64,000 bases of DNA from Micromonospora zamorensis. Lineage in GTDB: Bacteria; Actinomycetota; Actinomycetes; Mycobacteriales; Micromonosporaceae. The notes under the pieces are model-generated. The model worked only from the letters and a program-made list of their open reading frames with translations, had not been told where the DNA came from and ran no database searches. Every line of letters starts with the position of its first letter. The first letter of the stretch is position 1. Position numbers and translations under genes: made by a program. Below, one piece after another: positions 25,977 through 33,800 of the stretch. The stretch covers positions 6,882,001 to 6,946,000 of the forward strand of contig NZ_LT607755.1 of assembly GCF_900090275.1 (NCBI RefSeq), written 5' to 3'.

Positions 25977-26435
25977 CGGGCCGGCGGCGATGTCGATGTC
26001 GCCGTCCTCCACCTCGTGGCCCGCCGCGCAGCGGAGCACCGCGCGGACCGGCTCGCCGCAGTCGTGGTGGGTGGCGACGACGGACGGGCCGGCGTCGTCG
26101 GCGGCCCAGGTGTCGCCCCAGTTGCGCAGCGCGGTGATCACTGGCAGCAGTTCGTGGCCCTTGCGGGTGAGCTGGTATTCGTGGCGGGTGCGCTGACCCG
26201 GCTCCCGGTAGGGGATGCGTTCGAGCAGGTTGGCGGCGACCATTTCCTTGAGTCGGGCGGCCATGGCGGGCTCGCCGACGCCGACCCGGCGGACGAAGTC
26301 GTCGAAGCGGCGTGTGCCGAGCAGCGCCTCACGCATGATCAGGACCGTTGACCTGCTGCCGACGATGTCCATCGCCCGGGCTACCGAGCAGTTCTCGCTC
26401 GACCAGGAGTCGCGATCTTCTCGGAGGTCCTCCAT
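25956..26435 (-). CDS. HxlR-family transcriptional regulator
   Basis: 159 aa with the HxlR winged-helix pattern: CSVARAMDIVGSRSTVLIMREALLGTRRFDDF, GVGEPAMAARLKEMVAANLLER, and YQLTRKGHELLPVITALRNWGDTW. An added C-terminal segment has two Cys (HDCGEP, RCAAGH). It starts at ATG 26435 and is transcribed away from the MFS pump at 26540, with matching operator-like half-sites in the gap, so it probably controls the pump. The last residues come from the 35-bp repeat. Confidence 0.9.
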   Translation of the reverse strand: MEDLREDRDSWSSENCSVARAMDIVGSRSTVLIMREALLGTRRFDDFVRRVGVGEPAMAARLKEMVAANLLERIPYREPGQRTRHEYQLTRKGHELLPVITALRNWGDTWAADDAGPSVVATHHDCGEPVRAVLRCAAGHEVEDGDIDIAAGPGLIRRS

Positions 26436-26449
26436 GCCGTCCAGCCTAC

Positions 26450-26516
26450 CTGACTTGCGTAAAAGCTAGCCAGGTGGTTCACTTGGCCGTCGCTGGCTTA
26501 TGCGAACGCAAGTCAG
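26450..26516. promoter_or_regulatory. Paired inverted operator sites between hxlR-type gene and MFS gene
   Basis: An 11-bp sequence CTGACTTGCGT (26450-26460) recurs exactly as its reverse complement at 26506-26516, in a 104-bp divergent gap. One copy sits near each start codon. HxlR proteins are dimeric and bind short dyads in just this sort of position. No clear -10/-35 pair was picked out. Confidence 0.6.
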
Positions 26517-26539
26517 CCCGACGAGCATCGAGGACGCCA

Positions 26540-28087
26540 GTGACCACCAACACCACGGCCCCGACCGCAGCCGCACCCGGACCGGCCACCGCCAGGTCCG
26601 TTCGCGGTTCCCGCCCGGTGACCCTGATCGCCATGTGCCTGGGCGCGATGATCACGTTCCTCCAGATCACCGCGACGGTCTCCGCCCTGACGACCATCCA
26701 GCGCGATCTTCGGGTCGACCCGACCACCGTGATCTGGATTCCCAGCGCCTACACCCTGGTCGTGGCCAGCGTGGTGCTGTCCGCAGCCACTCTCGGCAAC
26801 CGCTACGGACGCAGGCGCATGTTCGGTGCCGGCATCCTCGCCATGATCGTTGGCGGTGCCGTGGTGGCCGGTGCCCCCACCGTGGCCTGGGTGATCGTCG
26901 GGCAGTTGGTCGCCGGCCTCGGCGGGGCCCTGATCCTGCCCAACAGCCTGGCGATCCTCGGCGCGACCTTCACCGACCCGCACCGCCGTACCGAGGTCAT
27001 CACCGCGTGGGCGGCCGCCTCCGGCATCGGGCTCGCGATCGGCCCGCTCATCGCCGGCACCCTGCTGAAGCACTACGCGTGGCACAGCGTCTACCTGTCG
27101 ACGATCGTGCTGGGCGTGGTCACCCTCGTCGTCGCCGCCATCGGCGTGGCCGAGTCCCGGCCGAGCGCAGGCCGACTCGACGTACCCGGCCTGCTGCTCG
27201 GCACCGTCGCCATCGCCGCGGCCGTCTACGCCCTGATCCAGGGCGGCAAGGACGGCTACACCAGCCCGGTGGTGACGGTGGCCTGGATCGCCGCGGCTGC
27301 CGCGCTTGTCGCGTTCGTCCTGGTCGAGCTGCGTTCCGATGCGCCGATGCTCGACATGCGGCTGTTCCGGTCCGCGTCGTTCAGCGCCGTCATGGTCGTC
27401 GCCGCGGTGTCGCTGTTCGGCTTCACCGGCGTGGCGATCCTGCTGGTCCTCTTCCACGAACGTGTCCAGGCACTCAGCCCGCTGGACACCGGCTGGCGGA
27501 TGCTGGTGCTCTTCGGCGCCTACGTGGTCGTCGCCTTCGGTGCCGGGCGGGCGATCCGTCGTACCGGCTTCAAAGCGCCGCTCACCCTCGGCCTGGTCCT
27601 CGGTGCGGTGGCGAGCTTCGGCCTGGCGGCCCAGGGTCCCACCGCGTCGTTCGGTCACCGGTGGGCGCTGTTCGCCCTGTTCGGTGCCGCAGGCGGCCTT
27701 GTGGTGGCTCCGGCGACCGCCGCCGCGTTGGCCAGCGTCGCGCCCGCGCAGGCCGGGATGGCCTCCGGCGCGGTCAACGCCGCCCGACAGGTCGGCTCCG
27801 TGCTCGGCACGTCCCTGCTGGGCACGCTGCTCACCACCACGATGCTGGCTGACCTGCCCGACCGGTTGGCCGCGCACCAGGTCGGCGAACCCACCCGTGG
27901 CGCCGTGCAGGCGGCGGTGGCCGCCGGTGTCACCGGCGACCAGCCGCTGCCCGACCCGGTCCGGGCGGCGATCGCCGAAGCCATGACCTCCGGCGTCCAG
28001 GCCGGGTTGCGGATCAACGGCATCGTCTTCCTCGTCACCGCCGTGCTCACGCTCGCCCTCGTCCGCAACCGGCCGCACCAGCGCTGA
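26540..28087 (+). CDS. MFS drug-efflux transporter (DHA2, 14-helix type)
   Basis: 515 aa with about 14 membrane helices. GTG 26540 follows GAGGAC; the open frame upstream runs through the regulatory gap. Motifs: the A motif GNRYGRRRMFGAG after helix 2 and the DHA2-type LDVPGLLLG segment in mid-protein. It likely exports a toxic compound sensed by the divergent HxlR regulator; the substrate cannot be told. The stop codon lies inside the first unit of a 21-bp tandem repeat. Confidence 0.9.
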   Translation: MTTNTTAPTAAAPGPATARSVRGSRPVTLIAMCLGAMITFLQITATVSALTTIQRDLRVDPTTVIWIPSAYTLVVASVVLSAATLGNRYGRRRMFGAGILAMIVGGAVVAGAPTVAWVIVGQLVAGLGGALILPNSLAILGATFTDPHRRTEVITAWAAASGIGLAIGPLIAGTLLKHYAWHSVYLSTIVLGVVTLVVAAIGVAESRPSAGRLDVPGLLLGTVAIAAAVYALIQGGKDGYTSPVVTVAWIAAAAALVAFVLVELRSDAPMLDMRLFRSASFSAVMVVAAVSLFGFTGVAILLVLFHERVQALSPLDTGWRMLVLFGAYVVVAFGAGRAIRRTGFKAPLTLGLVLGAVASFGLAAQGPTASFGHRWALFALFGAAGGLVVAPATAAALASVAPAQAGMASGAVNAARQVGSVLGTSLLGTLLTTTMLADLPDRLAAHQVGEPTRGAVQAAVAAGVTGDQPLPDPVRAAIAEAMTSGVQAGLRINGIVFLVTAVLTLALVRNRPHQR

Positions 28088-28171
28088 GACCGGCCGCACC
28101 AGGGCTGAGACCGGCCGCACCAGGGCTGAGACCGGCCGCACCAGCACTGAGACCAGCGCTGAGACCAGCGC
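28068..28171. repeat. 21-bp tandem repeats across the MFS stop codon
   Basis: Four 21-bp units (28068-28151) differing at one or two positions are followed by two shortened units of 12 and 8 bp. Unit one encodes the last residues and the stop of the MFS gene, so the later copies are duplications of a coding end. The following 40 bp to the RidA gene show nothing else. Confidence 0.93.
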
Positions 28172-28211
28172 GCCGACTGCGCCGATCACCACGAAGATCA
28201 GCCGATGCCGG

Positions 28212-28619
28212 TCAACCCGTGGTCACGGCCGCGGTGACCTCGACCTCCAGCACCGCGCCGTCGAGAAAGAGCCGGCTCACCTCGACGGTGGTGCTGGCGG
28301 GCCTGCTCTGCCCGAAGTAGCGGTTGCGGACGTCCGCATAGCCGGCCAGGTCGCCGAGGTCGGTCATGAACGTCCGGACGTGCAGCACGTCGGCGAAGGT
28401 GGCGCCGTGCGCCGCGAGCAGCGCGCCGATCAACTCGAAGATCCGTTCGGACTGCGTCCGCACGTCGCCGGGTGCGATCACCGCGCCGGCGTCGTCCACA
28501 CCGACCTGACCGGAGAGCATCAGCAGCGCGCCCCCTGGCAGGTCGAGGCGGGCGACGTGCGCGAAGCGGTCGCCGAACGGCGCGGCGACGGTCGTCGGGT
28601 TGTCCAGGGTCAGGTTCAC
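28212..28619 (-). CDS. RidA/YjgF-family protein
   Basis: 135 aa. The family fold is shown by GGALLMLSGQVGVDDAG, DVRTQSERIFELIGALLAAHGATFADVLHVRTFMTD, and the late RPASTTVEVSRLFLDGAVLEVEVTA, with the Arg that binds carboxylates (SRPAST). RidA members hydrolyse reactive enamines and imines. The GTG start overlaps the stop of the dehydrogenase gene by 4 nt. Pairing with a dehydrogenase suggests cleanup of an imine-type product, which is inference. Confidence 0.88.
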   Translation of the reverse strand: MNLTLDNPTTVAAPFGDRFAHVARLDLPGGALLMLSGQVGVDDAGAVIAPGDVRTQSERIFELIGALLAAHGATFADVLHVRTFMTDLGDLAGYADVRNRYFGQSRPASTTVEVSRLFLDGAVLEVEVTAAVTTG

Positions 28620-29446
28620 TGATTCTCCTCGGAAGCGGCGGCGTCGGTGAGACGGGCGATGTCGTCCTGCGGATGGCGTGCGGCCGCCAGCGCCGACGCG
28701 GCGGCGCGCAGCAGGGGCACCGGCGCGTCGCCGAGCACGTCGAGGGCGAGTCGGGCGTCCTTGGCGGCCAGGGCGGCAGCGAACGCGGCGTCCGTGGCGG
28801 TCGCCCGGGCGACCGCGCCGCCGAGCGGTCCGGTGCCAAGGGCATCGATCGCGGTACGTCGGTCGACGCCGACGGCGTCCGCGACGGTGAGCGTGTCCGC
28901 GACCGCGGTGACAGCGGTGATCAGCGCGGTGTTGAGCACCAGCTTCAACGCGGCGCCCCGGCCGGAGCCGCCGCAGCGACGGACGGTGCCCAACGTCCCC
29001 AGCAGCGGGGCGATCCGCTCGACGACCGCCTCTTCCCCGCCGGCCAGGACCACGAGTTGGCCTGTCTCGGCAGCCCCGGCACTGCCGGCGACCGGAGCGT
29101 CAACCAGCGGTACTCCCGCCGGCAGCAGGGTGGCCAGTTCGGCCACGGCCCGGGGACCGATGGTGGACATCTCGATCACGGGGGTGCCCGACCGCAGCGC
29201 CAGTGCCGCACCGGAGTCGACCAACGTGTGCCGGACGGCCACCGCATCGGTGAGCATGGTGATCACCACGTCGGCGTCGCGGACCGCCTCGGCTGGGCTG
29301 CCGGCGGCTCGCGCCCCGGCGTCGACGAGCGGCGCCGTGCGGGCGGACGTGCGATTCCAGACGGTGAGCCGATGCCCGGTAGCCAGCAGCCGACGGCCGA
29401 TCGCGGTGCCCATCGTGCCCGTACCCAACAGTGCGATCTCGAACAT
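28616..29446 (-). CDS. NAD(P)-binding beta-hydroxyacid dehydrogenase family (6-phosphogluconate-dehydrogenase-like)
   Basis: 276 aa from ATG 29446. The start FEIALLGTGTMGTAIGRRL is the Rossmann motif of 3-hydroxyisobutyrate-type dehydrogenases. VIEMSTIGP, DAPVAGSAGAAETGQLVVLAGG, and a KLVLN block carrying the expected catalytic Lys follow. Some family members are imine reductases, and the RidA partner would suit amine chemistry. It is translated with the RidA gene and faces a LysR regulator. Confidence 0.87.
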   Translation of the reverse strand: MFEIALLGTGTMGTAIGRRLLATGHRLTVWNRTSARTAPLVDAGARAAGSPAEAVRDADVVITMLTDAVAVRHTLVDSGAALALRSGTPVIEMSTIGPRAVAELATLLPAGVPLVDAPVAGSAGAAETGQLVVLAGGEEAVVERIAPLLGTLGTVRRCGGSGRGAALKLVLNTALITAVTAVADTLTVADAVGVDRRTAIDALGTGPLGGAVARATATDAAFAAALAAKDARLALDVLGDAPVPLLRAAASALAAARHPQDDIARLTDAAASEENQ

Positions 29447-29480
29447 GTCGCCAACGCTATGGGGCGGGAAGTCATGCCAC

Positions 29481-29502
29481 CAACGACTGTTACGCATCGT
29501 TG
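29481..29502. promoter_or_regulatory. LysR-type operator candidate
   Basis: A perfect 6-bp dyad CAACGA...TCGTTG (29481-29486 and 29497-29502) with a 10-nt spacer lies in the 79-bp gap between the dehydrogenase and the LysR start. Size and position suit a LysR-family autoregulatory box. Confidence 0.5.
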
Positions 29503-29525
29503 CCATGCTGCGGGAGCATGGCACG

Positions 29526-30431
29526 ATGCAGCTGAACGCGCTCCAGGTCTTCCGTGCCGTCGCCGAGCACGGCTCCATCACGGCTGCTGCCCGCAGCCTG
29601 CGCTACACCCAGTCGGCGGTGTCCCGACAGATCGCCGCACTGGAAGCCGAGACCGGGTCGCCGTTGCTGGACCGGATGCCGCGCGGTGTCGCCCTGACCG
29701 AGCAGGGCCGTTGCCTGCTCGGCCACGCCGAGGCGGTGCTCGACCGGCTGGACACCGCCCGGCGGGACCTGGCGGCGCTGCGCGACCTGTCCGCCGGCCG
29801 GTTGCGGGTCGGCGCGTTCCCCACGGCGGTCGCCGCGCTTGTGCCACGTGCTCTGGCCAGCTTCAGGTCCGAGCATCCCGAGGTGGCCCTGTCGCTGGTC
29901 GAAGGGCTCACGCCGGGGCTGCTGGAGCGTCTGGTCGACGGCGACGCCGACATCGCCGTGGTGAGCGCCGCGTCGGACAAGCCGCTCGACGGCGACCAGT
30001 TCGACCTGCACCACCTCGTCGACGAGACGCTTCTGGTGGCTGTTCCCCGGACGCATCGGCTCGCCCACCGGCGGACCATCCGTCTGCGCGACCTGGCCGA
30101 CGAGTCGTTCATCGCCGGCTCGGCGACCGCCGAGGAGACCCTGCTGCGGGCGACCCTACCGGCGGGTTTTCGCCCGCGCATCGACATCGTCGCGGCCGAG
30201 TGGACCGGCAAGCTCGGCTGTGTCGCGGCAGGCCTGGGCGTCGCGCTGGTGCCGGCCCTGGCCGTACGCGCCGCTCCATCCGACCTGACTCTGCTCCGCC
30301 TGCACCCCGACGACGTCTCTGTCCGGCGGATCTTCGCCGCGACCGTCGCCGGGCGGAGCCGACCACCGGCGGTGCGGCGGTTCCTCACCCATCTGGACCG
30401 GGCGGCGGGCCTGAGTGAAGCGGGCGGGTGA
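29526..30431 (+). CDS. LysR-family transcriptional regulator
   Basis: 301 aa from ATG 29526 (MQLNALQVF); an in-frame ATG at 29505 is possible. The N-terminal helix-turn-helix reads GSITAAARSLRYTQSAVSRQIAALEAETGSPLL, followed by a two-lobe periplasmic-binding-like effector domain beginning LRVGAFPTAVAALVP. It is divergent from the dehydrogenase-RidA pair and probably regulates it. The stop overlaps the terminator stem at 30430. Confidence 0.93.
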   Translation: MQLNALQVFRAVAEHGSITAAARSLRYTQSAVSRQIAALEAETGSPLLDRMPRGVALTEQGRCLLGHAEAVLDRLDTARRDLAALRDLSAGRLRVGAFPTAVAALVPRALASFRSEHPEVALSLVEGLTPGLLERLVDGDADIAVVSAASDKPLDGDQFDLHHLVDETLLVAVPRTHRLAHRRTIRLRDLADESFIAGSATAEETLLRATLPAGFRPRIDIVAAEWTGKLGCVAAGLGVALVPALAVRAAPSDLTLLRLHPDDVSVRRIFAATVAGRSRPPAVRRFLTHLDRAAGLSEAGG

Positions 30432-30459
30432 CGCGGACCGCCGAGTGGCGGTCCGCGTC
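30430..30459. terminator. Bidirectional terminator between LysR and aldo/keto reductase genes
   Basis: A perfect 13-bp stem (30430-30442 with 30447-30459) and 4-nt loop sit between the convergent stops at 30431 and 30466. Confidence 0.85.
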
Positions 30460-30465
30460 CCGGCG

Positions 30466-31332
30466 TCAGCCGCCAATGGTGTCGAGCTCTTCGATCGCGT
30501 CGGCCGGCAGCTTCAGGTCGGCAGCGGCGATGTTCTCCCGCAGGTGCGCCAGCGTCGAGGTGCCCGGGATCAGCACCGTGGTGGGGGAGCGCTGGAGCAG
30601 CCACGCCAGGGCGACCTGCTGCGGCGACGACCCCACCCGGGCGGCCACGTCGTTGAGCGTGTCGGACTGCAACGGCGTGAAACCGCCGAGCGGGAAGAAC
30701 GCGGCGAACGCGATGTTCTCCGCCGCGCACCGGTCCACCAGGGCGTCGTCCTGTCGGTTGGCGAGGTTGTAAAGGTTCTGGACAGTGACCACCGGGGCGA
30801 TGGCCTGGGCCTCGCTCAGCTGGTCGAGCGTGACGTTGCTGAGCCCGAGGTGCCGGATCAGCCCTTCCTGCCGCAGTTCGGCGAGGGCGCCGAACTGCTC
30901 GGAGAGGGGATCGTCGCCGGTGCCCTCCGCCACACCGACCCGCAGGTTGACCACGTCGAGGACGTCCAGGCCGAGGTGCTGGAGGTTGTCCCGGACCTGG
31001 GCCTTCAGTTCGTCCGGCTCGAGCGCCGGGATCCAGGAGCGGTCGGCGCCGCGGCGCGCGCCGACCTTGGTGACCAGGTGCAGATCCTCGGGGTACGGGT
31101 GCAGCGCCTCGCGGATCAGCTCGTTCACCACCACCGGGCCGTAGAAGTCGCTGGTGTCGATGTGCCGGACACCGAGGTCGACGGCCTCGCGGAGCACGGC
31201 GATCGCCTGCTCGCGGTCGCGGGGCGGGCCGAAGACACCCGGGCCGGCCAACTGCATAGCTCCGTAGCCCATCCGGCTGAGGGTGAGGCCGTCAGCCAGG
31301 GTCAGGGACCCGCCGGGAAGGTTCTCGCTCAT
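30466..31332 (-). CDS. Aldo/keto reductase
   Basis: 288-aa NADPH-dependent TIM-barrel oxidoreductase. ATG 31332 follows AGAGGACG. Seen: GYGAMQLAGPGVFGPP, HIDTSDFYGP with the catalytic Asp/Tyr pair, LVTKVGARRG with the catalytic Lys, LIRHLGLSNVTLDQL, and LLQRSPTTVLIPGTSTLAHLRENI. It resembles reductases often annotated as oxidoreductase or pyridoxal reductase; the substrate is unknown. It is divergent from an XRE regulator at 31465, which may control it. Confidence 0.92.
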   Translation of the reverse strand: MSENLPGGSLTLADGLTLSRMGYGAMQLAGPGVFGPPRDREQAIAVLREAVDLGVRHIDTSDFYGPVVVNELIREALHPYPEDLHLVTKVGARRGADRSWIPALEPDELKAQVRDNLQHLGLDVLDVVNLRVGVAEGTGDDPLSEQFGALAELRQEGLIRHLGLSNVTLDQLSEAQAIAPVVTVQNLYNLANRQDDALVDRCAAENIAFAAFFPLGGFTPLQSDTLNDVAARVGSSPQQVALAWLLQRSPTTVLIPGTSTLAHLRENIAAADLKLPADAIEELDTIGG

Positions 31333-31464
31333 GTCGTCCTCTATCCGTGATCGGAGTGGATATGCGTCGACTGTGCGTCGGGGATCAGCCGGCCGGCAGG
31401 GCGAGCTGTTCCTGGTAGTGACACAGCCAGTCACCGGGCGGCCCGGCGATCTACCGTCGGTCTC

Positions 31465-32346
31465 ATGGACGCGACGAACCCGCTCGGCGACTTTCTGCGT
31501 GCCCGCCGGGAGCAGACCCGGCCCGAGGACGTCGGGCTCGGCCCGGGAGTGGGCCTGCGCCGGGTGCCGGGGCTGCGGCGCGAGGAGGTGGCGATGCTGG
31601 CCGGGATCAGCGCCGACTACTACCTGCGGTTGGAGCAGGGCCGCGAGCGGCATCCGTCGGTGCAGGTCCTCGATGCCCTGGCCGGGGTGCTGGGGTTGGA
31701 CCCGGAGGCGACCGCGTACATGATCGGGCTGAGCCGTGCGCGGTCGCGCCGGGCCGCCCGGCCGGCCGCTGACCGGGTGCCGGCCAGCATCCTGCACCTG
31801 CTGCGGGAGCTCGACATGCCGGCCTTCGTGCAGAACCGCTACCTCGACATCCTGGCCTCGAACCCGATGGCGAGGGCACTGTCGCCGAATCTCGCCCCGG
31901 GCGCCAACCGACTACGCGCGGTGTTTCTGGACCCGGCCGAGCGGGAGCTGTTCCGCGACTGGCGGCAGGCGATGCAGAGCGTGGTGGGGCAGATGCGCGC
32001 CGACTCGGGCGGGGCCACCGACGACCCCCGGTTGACGGCGTTGGTGGGGGAGCTGTCACTCAAGAGCGACTGCTTCCGCCGGTTGTGGGCGCGTCACGAG
32101 GTGCGTCGGCGGGAGGGCGTGGTCAGCCGGCTGCGTCATCCCGAGGTGGGTGACCTCGACCTGTACTGCGACAAGCTCGCGGTCGCGGGCGCCGACGGGC
32201 AACTGCTGGTGATCTACCACGCCGAGCCGGGTACGGAGTCCGCACGCTCGTTGGCGCTGCTCGGCTTGATCGCCGCCAGCACCCCGGACGACACCCCGGA
32301 CAGTCTCCGACCCGGTGACCCGGCCCGGCTCTACCCGTCGGAGTGA
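31465..32346 (+). CDS. XRE-family regulator with MmyB-like C-terminal domain
   Basis: 293 aa. The N-terminal helix-turn-helix is LRREEVAMLAGISADYYLRLEQGRERHPS. The C-terminal domain (ILHLLRELDMPAFVQNRYLDILASNPMARALSP...LYCDKLAVAGADGQLLVIYHAEPG) is the MmyB-like ligand-binding module common in actinobacteria next to oxidoreductase genes. It likely represses or activates the divergent aldo/keto reductase. Its 3' end overlaps the opposite-strand HxlR gene by 16 nt. Confidence 0.92.
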   Translation: MDATNPLGDFLRARREQTRPEDVGLGPGVGLRRVPGLRREEVAMLAGISADYYLRLEQGRERHPSVQVLDALAGVLGLDPEATAYMIGLSRARSRRAARPAADRVPASILHLLRELDMPAFVQNRYLDILASNPMARALSPNLAPGANRLRAVFLDPAERELFRDWRQAMQSVVGQMRADSGGATDDPRLTALVGELSLKSDCFRRLWARHEVRRREGVVSRLRHPEVGDLDLYCDKLAVAGADGQLLVIYHAEPGTESARSLALLGLIAASTPDDTPDSLRPGDPARLYPSE

Positions 32347-32840
32347 GCTGACTCGGTAGGGATGTGCTCGTAGCGCTTGCGCATGGCCTCGCTGGCGGCC
32401 GGGCCGGCGGCGAAGACGAAGTCGGCGTCGTCGAGCGGACGCCCGGTGCTGCGATCCACGATCACCGGGTCGGCCTCCACGCCGGTGTTCCGGTCGACCA
32501 GGATCATGCTGCGCTCGCTCGGGTCGAGGCGTGAGTTGCCCCAGGCGGCGAGGGCGACGACGACGGGCCGCAGGCTGCGACCGAGGTCGGTGAGGACGTA
32601 CTCGTAGCGGTCGGGCCTGGTCTGGTAGCGGCGTCGTTCGAGCAGCCCCTGCCCCGTCAGGGTCTTGAGTCGGCTGGTCAGGATGCTGGACGAGACGCCC
32701 AGGTTGGCCTGGAACTGATCGAACCTGGTGTAGCCGTCGAAGGCGTCATGCAGGATCAGCAGCGTCCACCACTCGCCCACGTGGCCCAGTGCGCTCGACA
32801 GCGGACATTCGCGGTCCTCCAGCCGGATCTTCCCTGCCAC
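32331..32840 (-). CDS. HxlR-family transcriptional regulator
   Basis: 169 aa from GTG 32840 behind GGAGAAGGG. HxlR pattern: ECPLSSALGHVGEWWTLLILHDAFDGYTRFDQFQANLGVSSSILTSRLKTLTGQGLLER...YVLTDLGRSLRPVVVALAAWGN. The first Cys is the conserved redox-sensing position in some family members. It is divergent from the SnoaL-like gene, with a dyad in between. Confidence 0.92.
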   Translation of the reverse strand: MAGKIRLEDRECPLSSALGHVGEWWTLLILHDAFDGYTRFDQFQANLGVSSSILTSRLKTLTGQGLLERRRYQTRPDRYEYVLTDLGRSLRPVVVALAAWGNSRLDPSERSMILVDRNTGVEADPVIVDRSTGRPLDDADFVFAAGPAASEAMRKRYEHIPTESAHSDG

Positions 32841-32884
32841 GGGTGTGCCCTTCTCCGAGTCGGTGCAGTCGGTGCTAGTGTCGA

Positions 32885-32913
32885 AGTTAGTAGGTGCTAT
32901 TTCAGCAGTAACT
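32885..32913. promoter_or_regulatory. AT-rich dyad, candidate HxlR operator
   Basis: AGTTA (32885-32889) and TAACT (32909-32913) form an inverted pair within an AT-rich stretch in the 136-bp gap between divergent genes. It is weaker than the site at 26450-26516 and bears no sequence likeness to it, fitting a different HxlR protein. Confidence 0.4.
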
Positions 32914-32976
32914 ATACGACGTCCTCGCGACGTCGGCTTCCTGCTGCCCAGCCACGTCCGGGAGGAACGCGACACC

Positions 32977-33309
32977 ATGACCGCCACCCAGGCCGCACCG
33001 GCCATCATCCGCCGCTATTTCGAGCTGGCCGGCCAGCCCGACTCGGAGGACTACTTCCGCCTCTTCGCCGAGGACGCCGTGGTCGAGGACGAGTCGACCG
33101 AGTACCGGGGCATCGAGGCCATCCGCCGGTGGCGTCGAGCCGTGCCGCTGGTGTCGTACGAGATCACCGACATCGAGGAGACTCCCGCTGGCACGATCGT
33201 GACCGCGACGATCACCGGCGACTTTCCCGGCAGTCCCTTCGCCGGGCTCCGCTACCGCTTCGGTGACTACGACGAGAGCGCGATCCGGGCCCTGCGGATC
33301 GCGCCCTGA
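32977..33309 (+). CDS. SnoaL-like/NTF2-fold protein
   Basis: 110-aa single-domain protein. ATG 32977 follows GGAGGAA. The pattern IIRRYFELAGQPDSEDYFRLFAEDAVVEDESTEYRGIEAIRRWRRAV is typical of the SnoaL-like branch of NTF2-fold proteins, which includes small isomerases and stress-related proteins. There is no catalytic assignment. It is controlled, by position, by the divergent HxlR regulator. Confidence 0.85.
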   Translation: MTATQAAPAIIRRYFELAGQPDSEDYFRLFAEDAVVEDESTEYRGIEAIRRWRRAVPLVSYEITDIEETPAGTIVTATITGDFPGSPFAGLRYRFGDYDESAIRALRIAP

Positions 33310-33626
33310 CCATCACACACGTGTCCGGCAGGCCTCGCCACCGGTGCGTATGCAGTCGAGGGCCCCGAGGGCGTACGGTGGACACGTCGCCCGGGATCCC
33401 GGTGGCCGCCAGACGCCGTCGCCACCAGCCCATCAGGGGCGTTACCGATCGTCATCCCCGTCGCCGCGACTCTTTGGCCGTGTCGGCCGATCGCCGAGCA
33501 CGTGCCGGCTGTCGGGTTCCGCCGTCATCGCGGTCGGAACAGTTGGTGGTCCGGATCCGACGCACGCATGCACACCACTGTCCGTGCGAATGATCGTTTT
33601 GAACACCCAACCAGGGGGAGCACCAG
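33310..33626. other. Gap without a recognised gene
   Basis: 317 bp between the SnoaL-like gene and the 57-aa gene. No frame looks coding. The only feature near the right end is the ribosome-binding site AGGGGGAG (33613-33620) of the next gene. The promoter of the glycan operon should lie here but I could not identify its hexamers. Confidence 0.6.
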
Positions 33627-33800
33627 ATGAGGATCGCCAGGGACAGGATCGTCACCGCACTTCGCGACCGGGGCCAGCAGGCCCGGGCCGACTGGGTCGA
33701 GCGCGAACTGCCGGAGCGCGTGGACCCGGCGAAGCACTCCGGGCTGCTCGCCACCCTGCACCTCAACCCAGCTGATCTCGTCGACGCGTCCTCCCCTTGA
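33627..33800 (+). CDS. 57-aa protein heading the glycosyltransferase operon
   Basis: A small gene: ATG 33627 with a strong ribosome-binding site, stop at 33798-33800. The product is charged and soluble (MRIARDRIVTALRDRGQQAR, then ADWVERELPERVDPAKHSG, ending ADLVDASSP). It uses the G/C third positions of its neighbours, so it looks real. Its TGA overlaps the TTG start of the glycosyltransferase (TTGA), implying translational coupling. Function unknown; it may be a subunit or a translation-setting leader. Confidence 0.75.
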   Translation: MRIARDRIVTALRDRGQQARADWVERELPERVDPAKHSGLLATLHLNPADLVDASSP

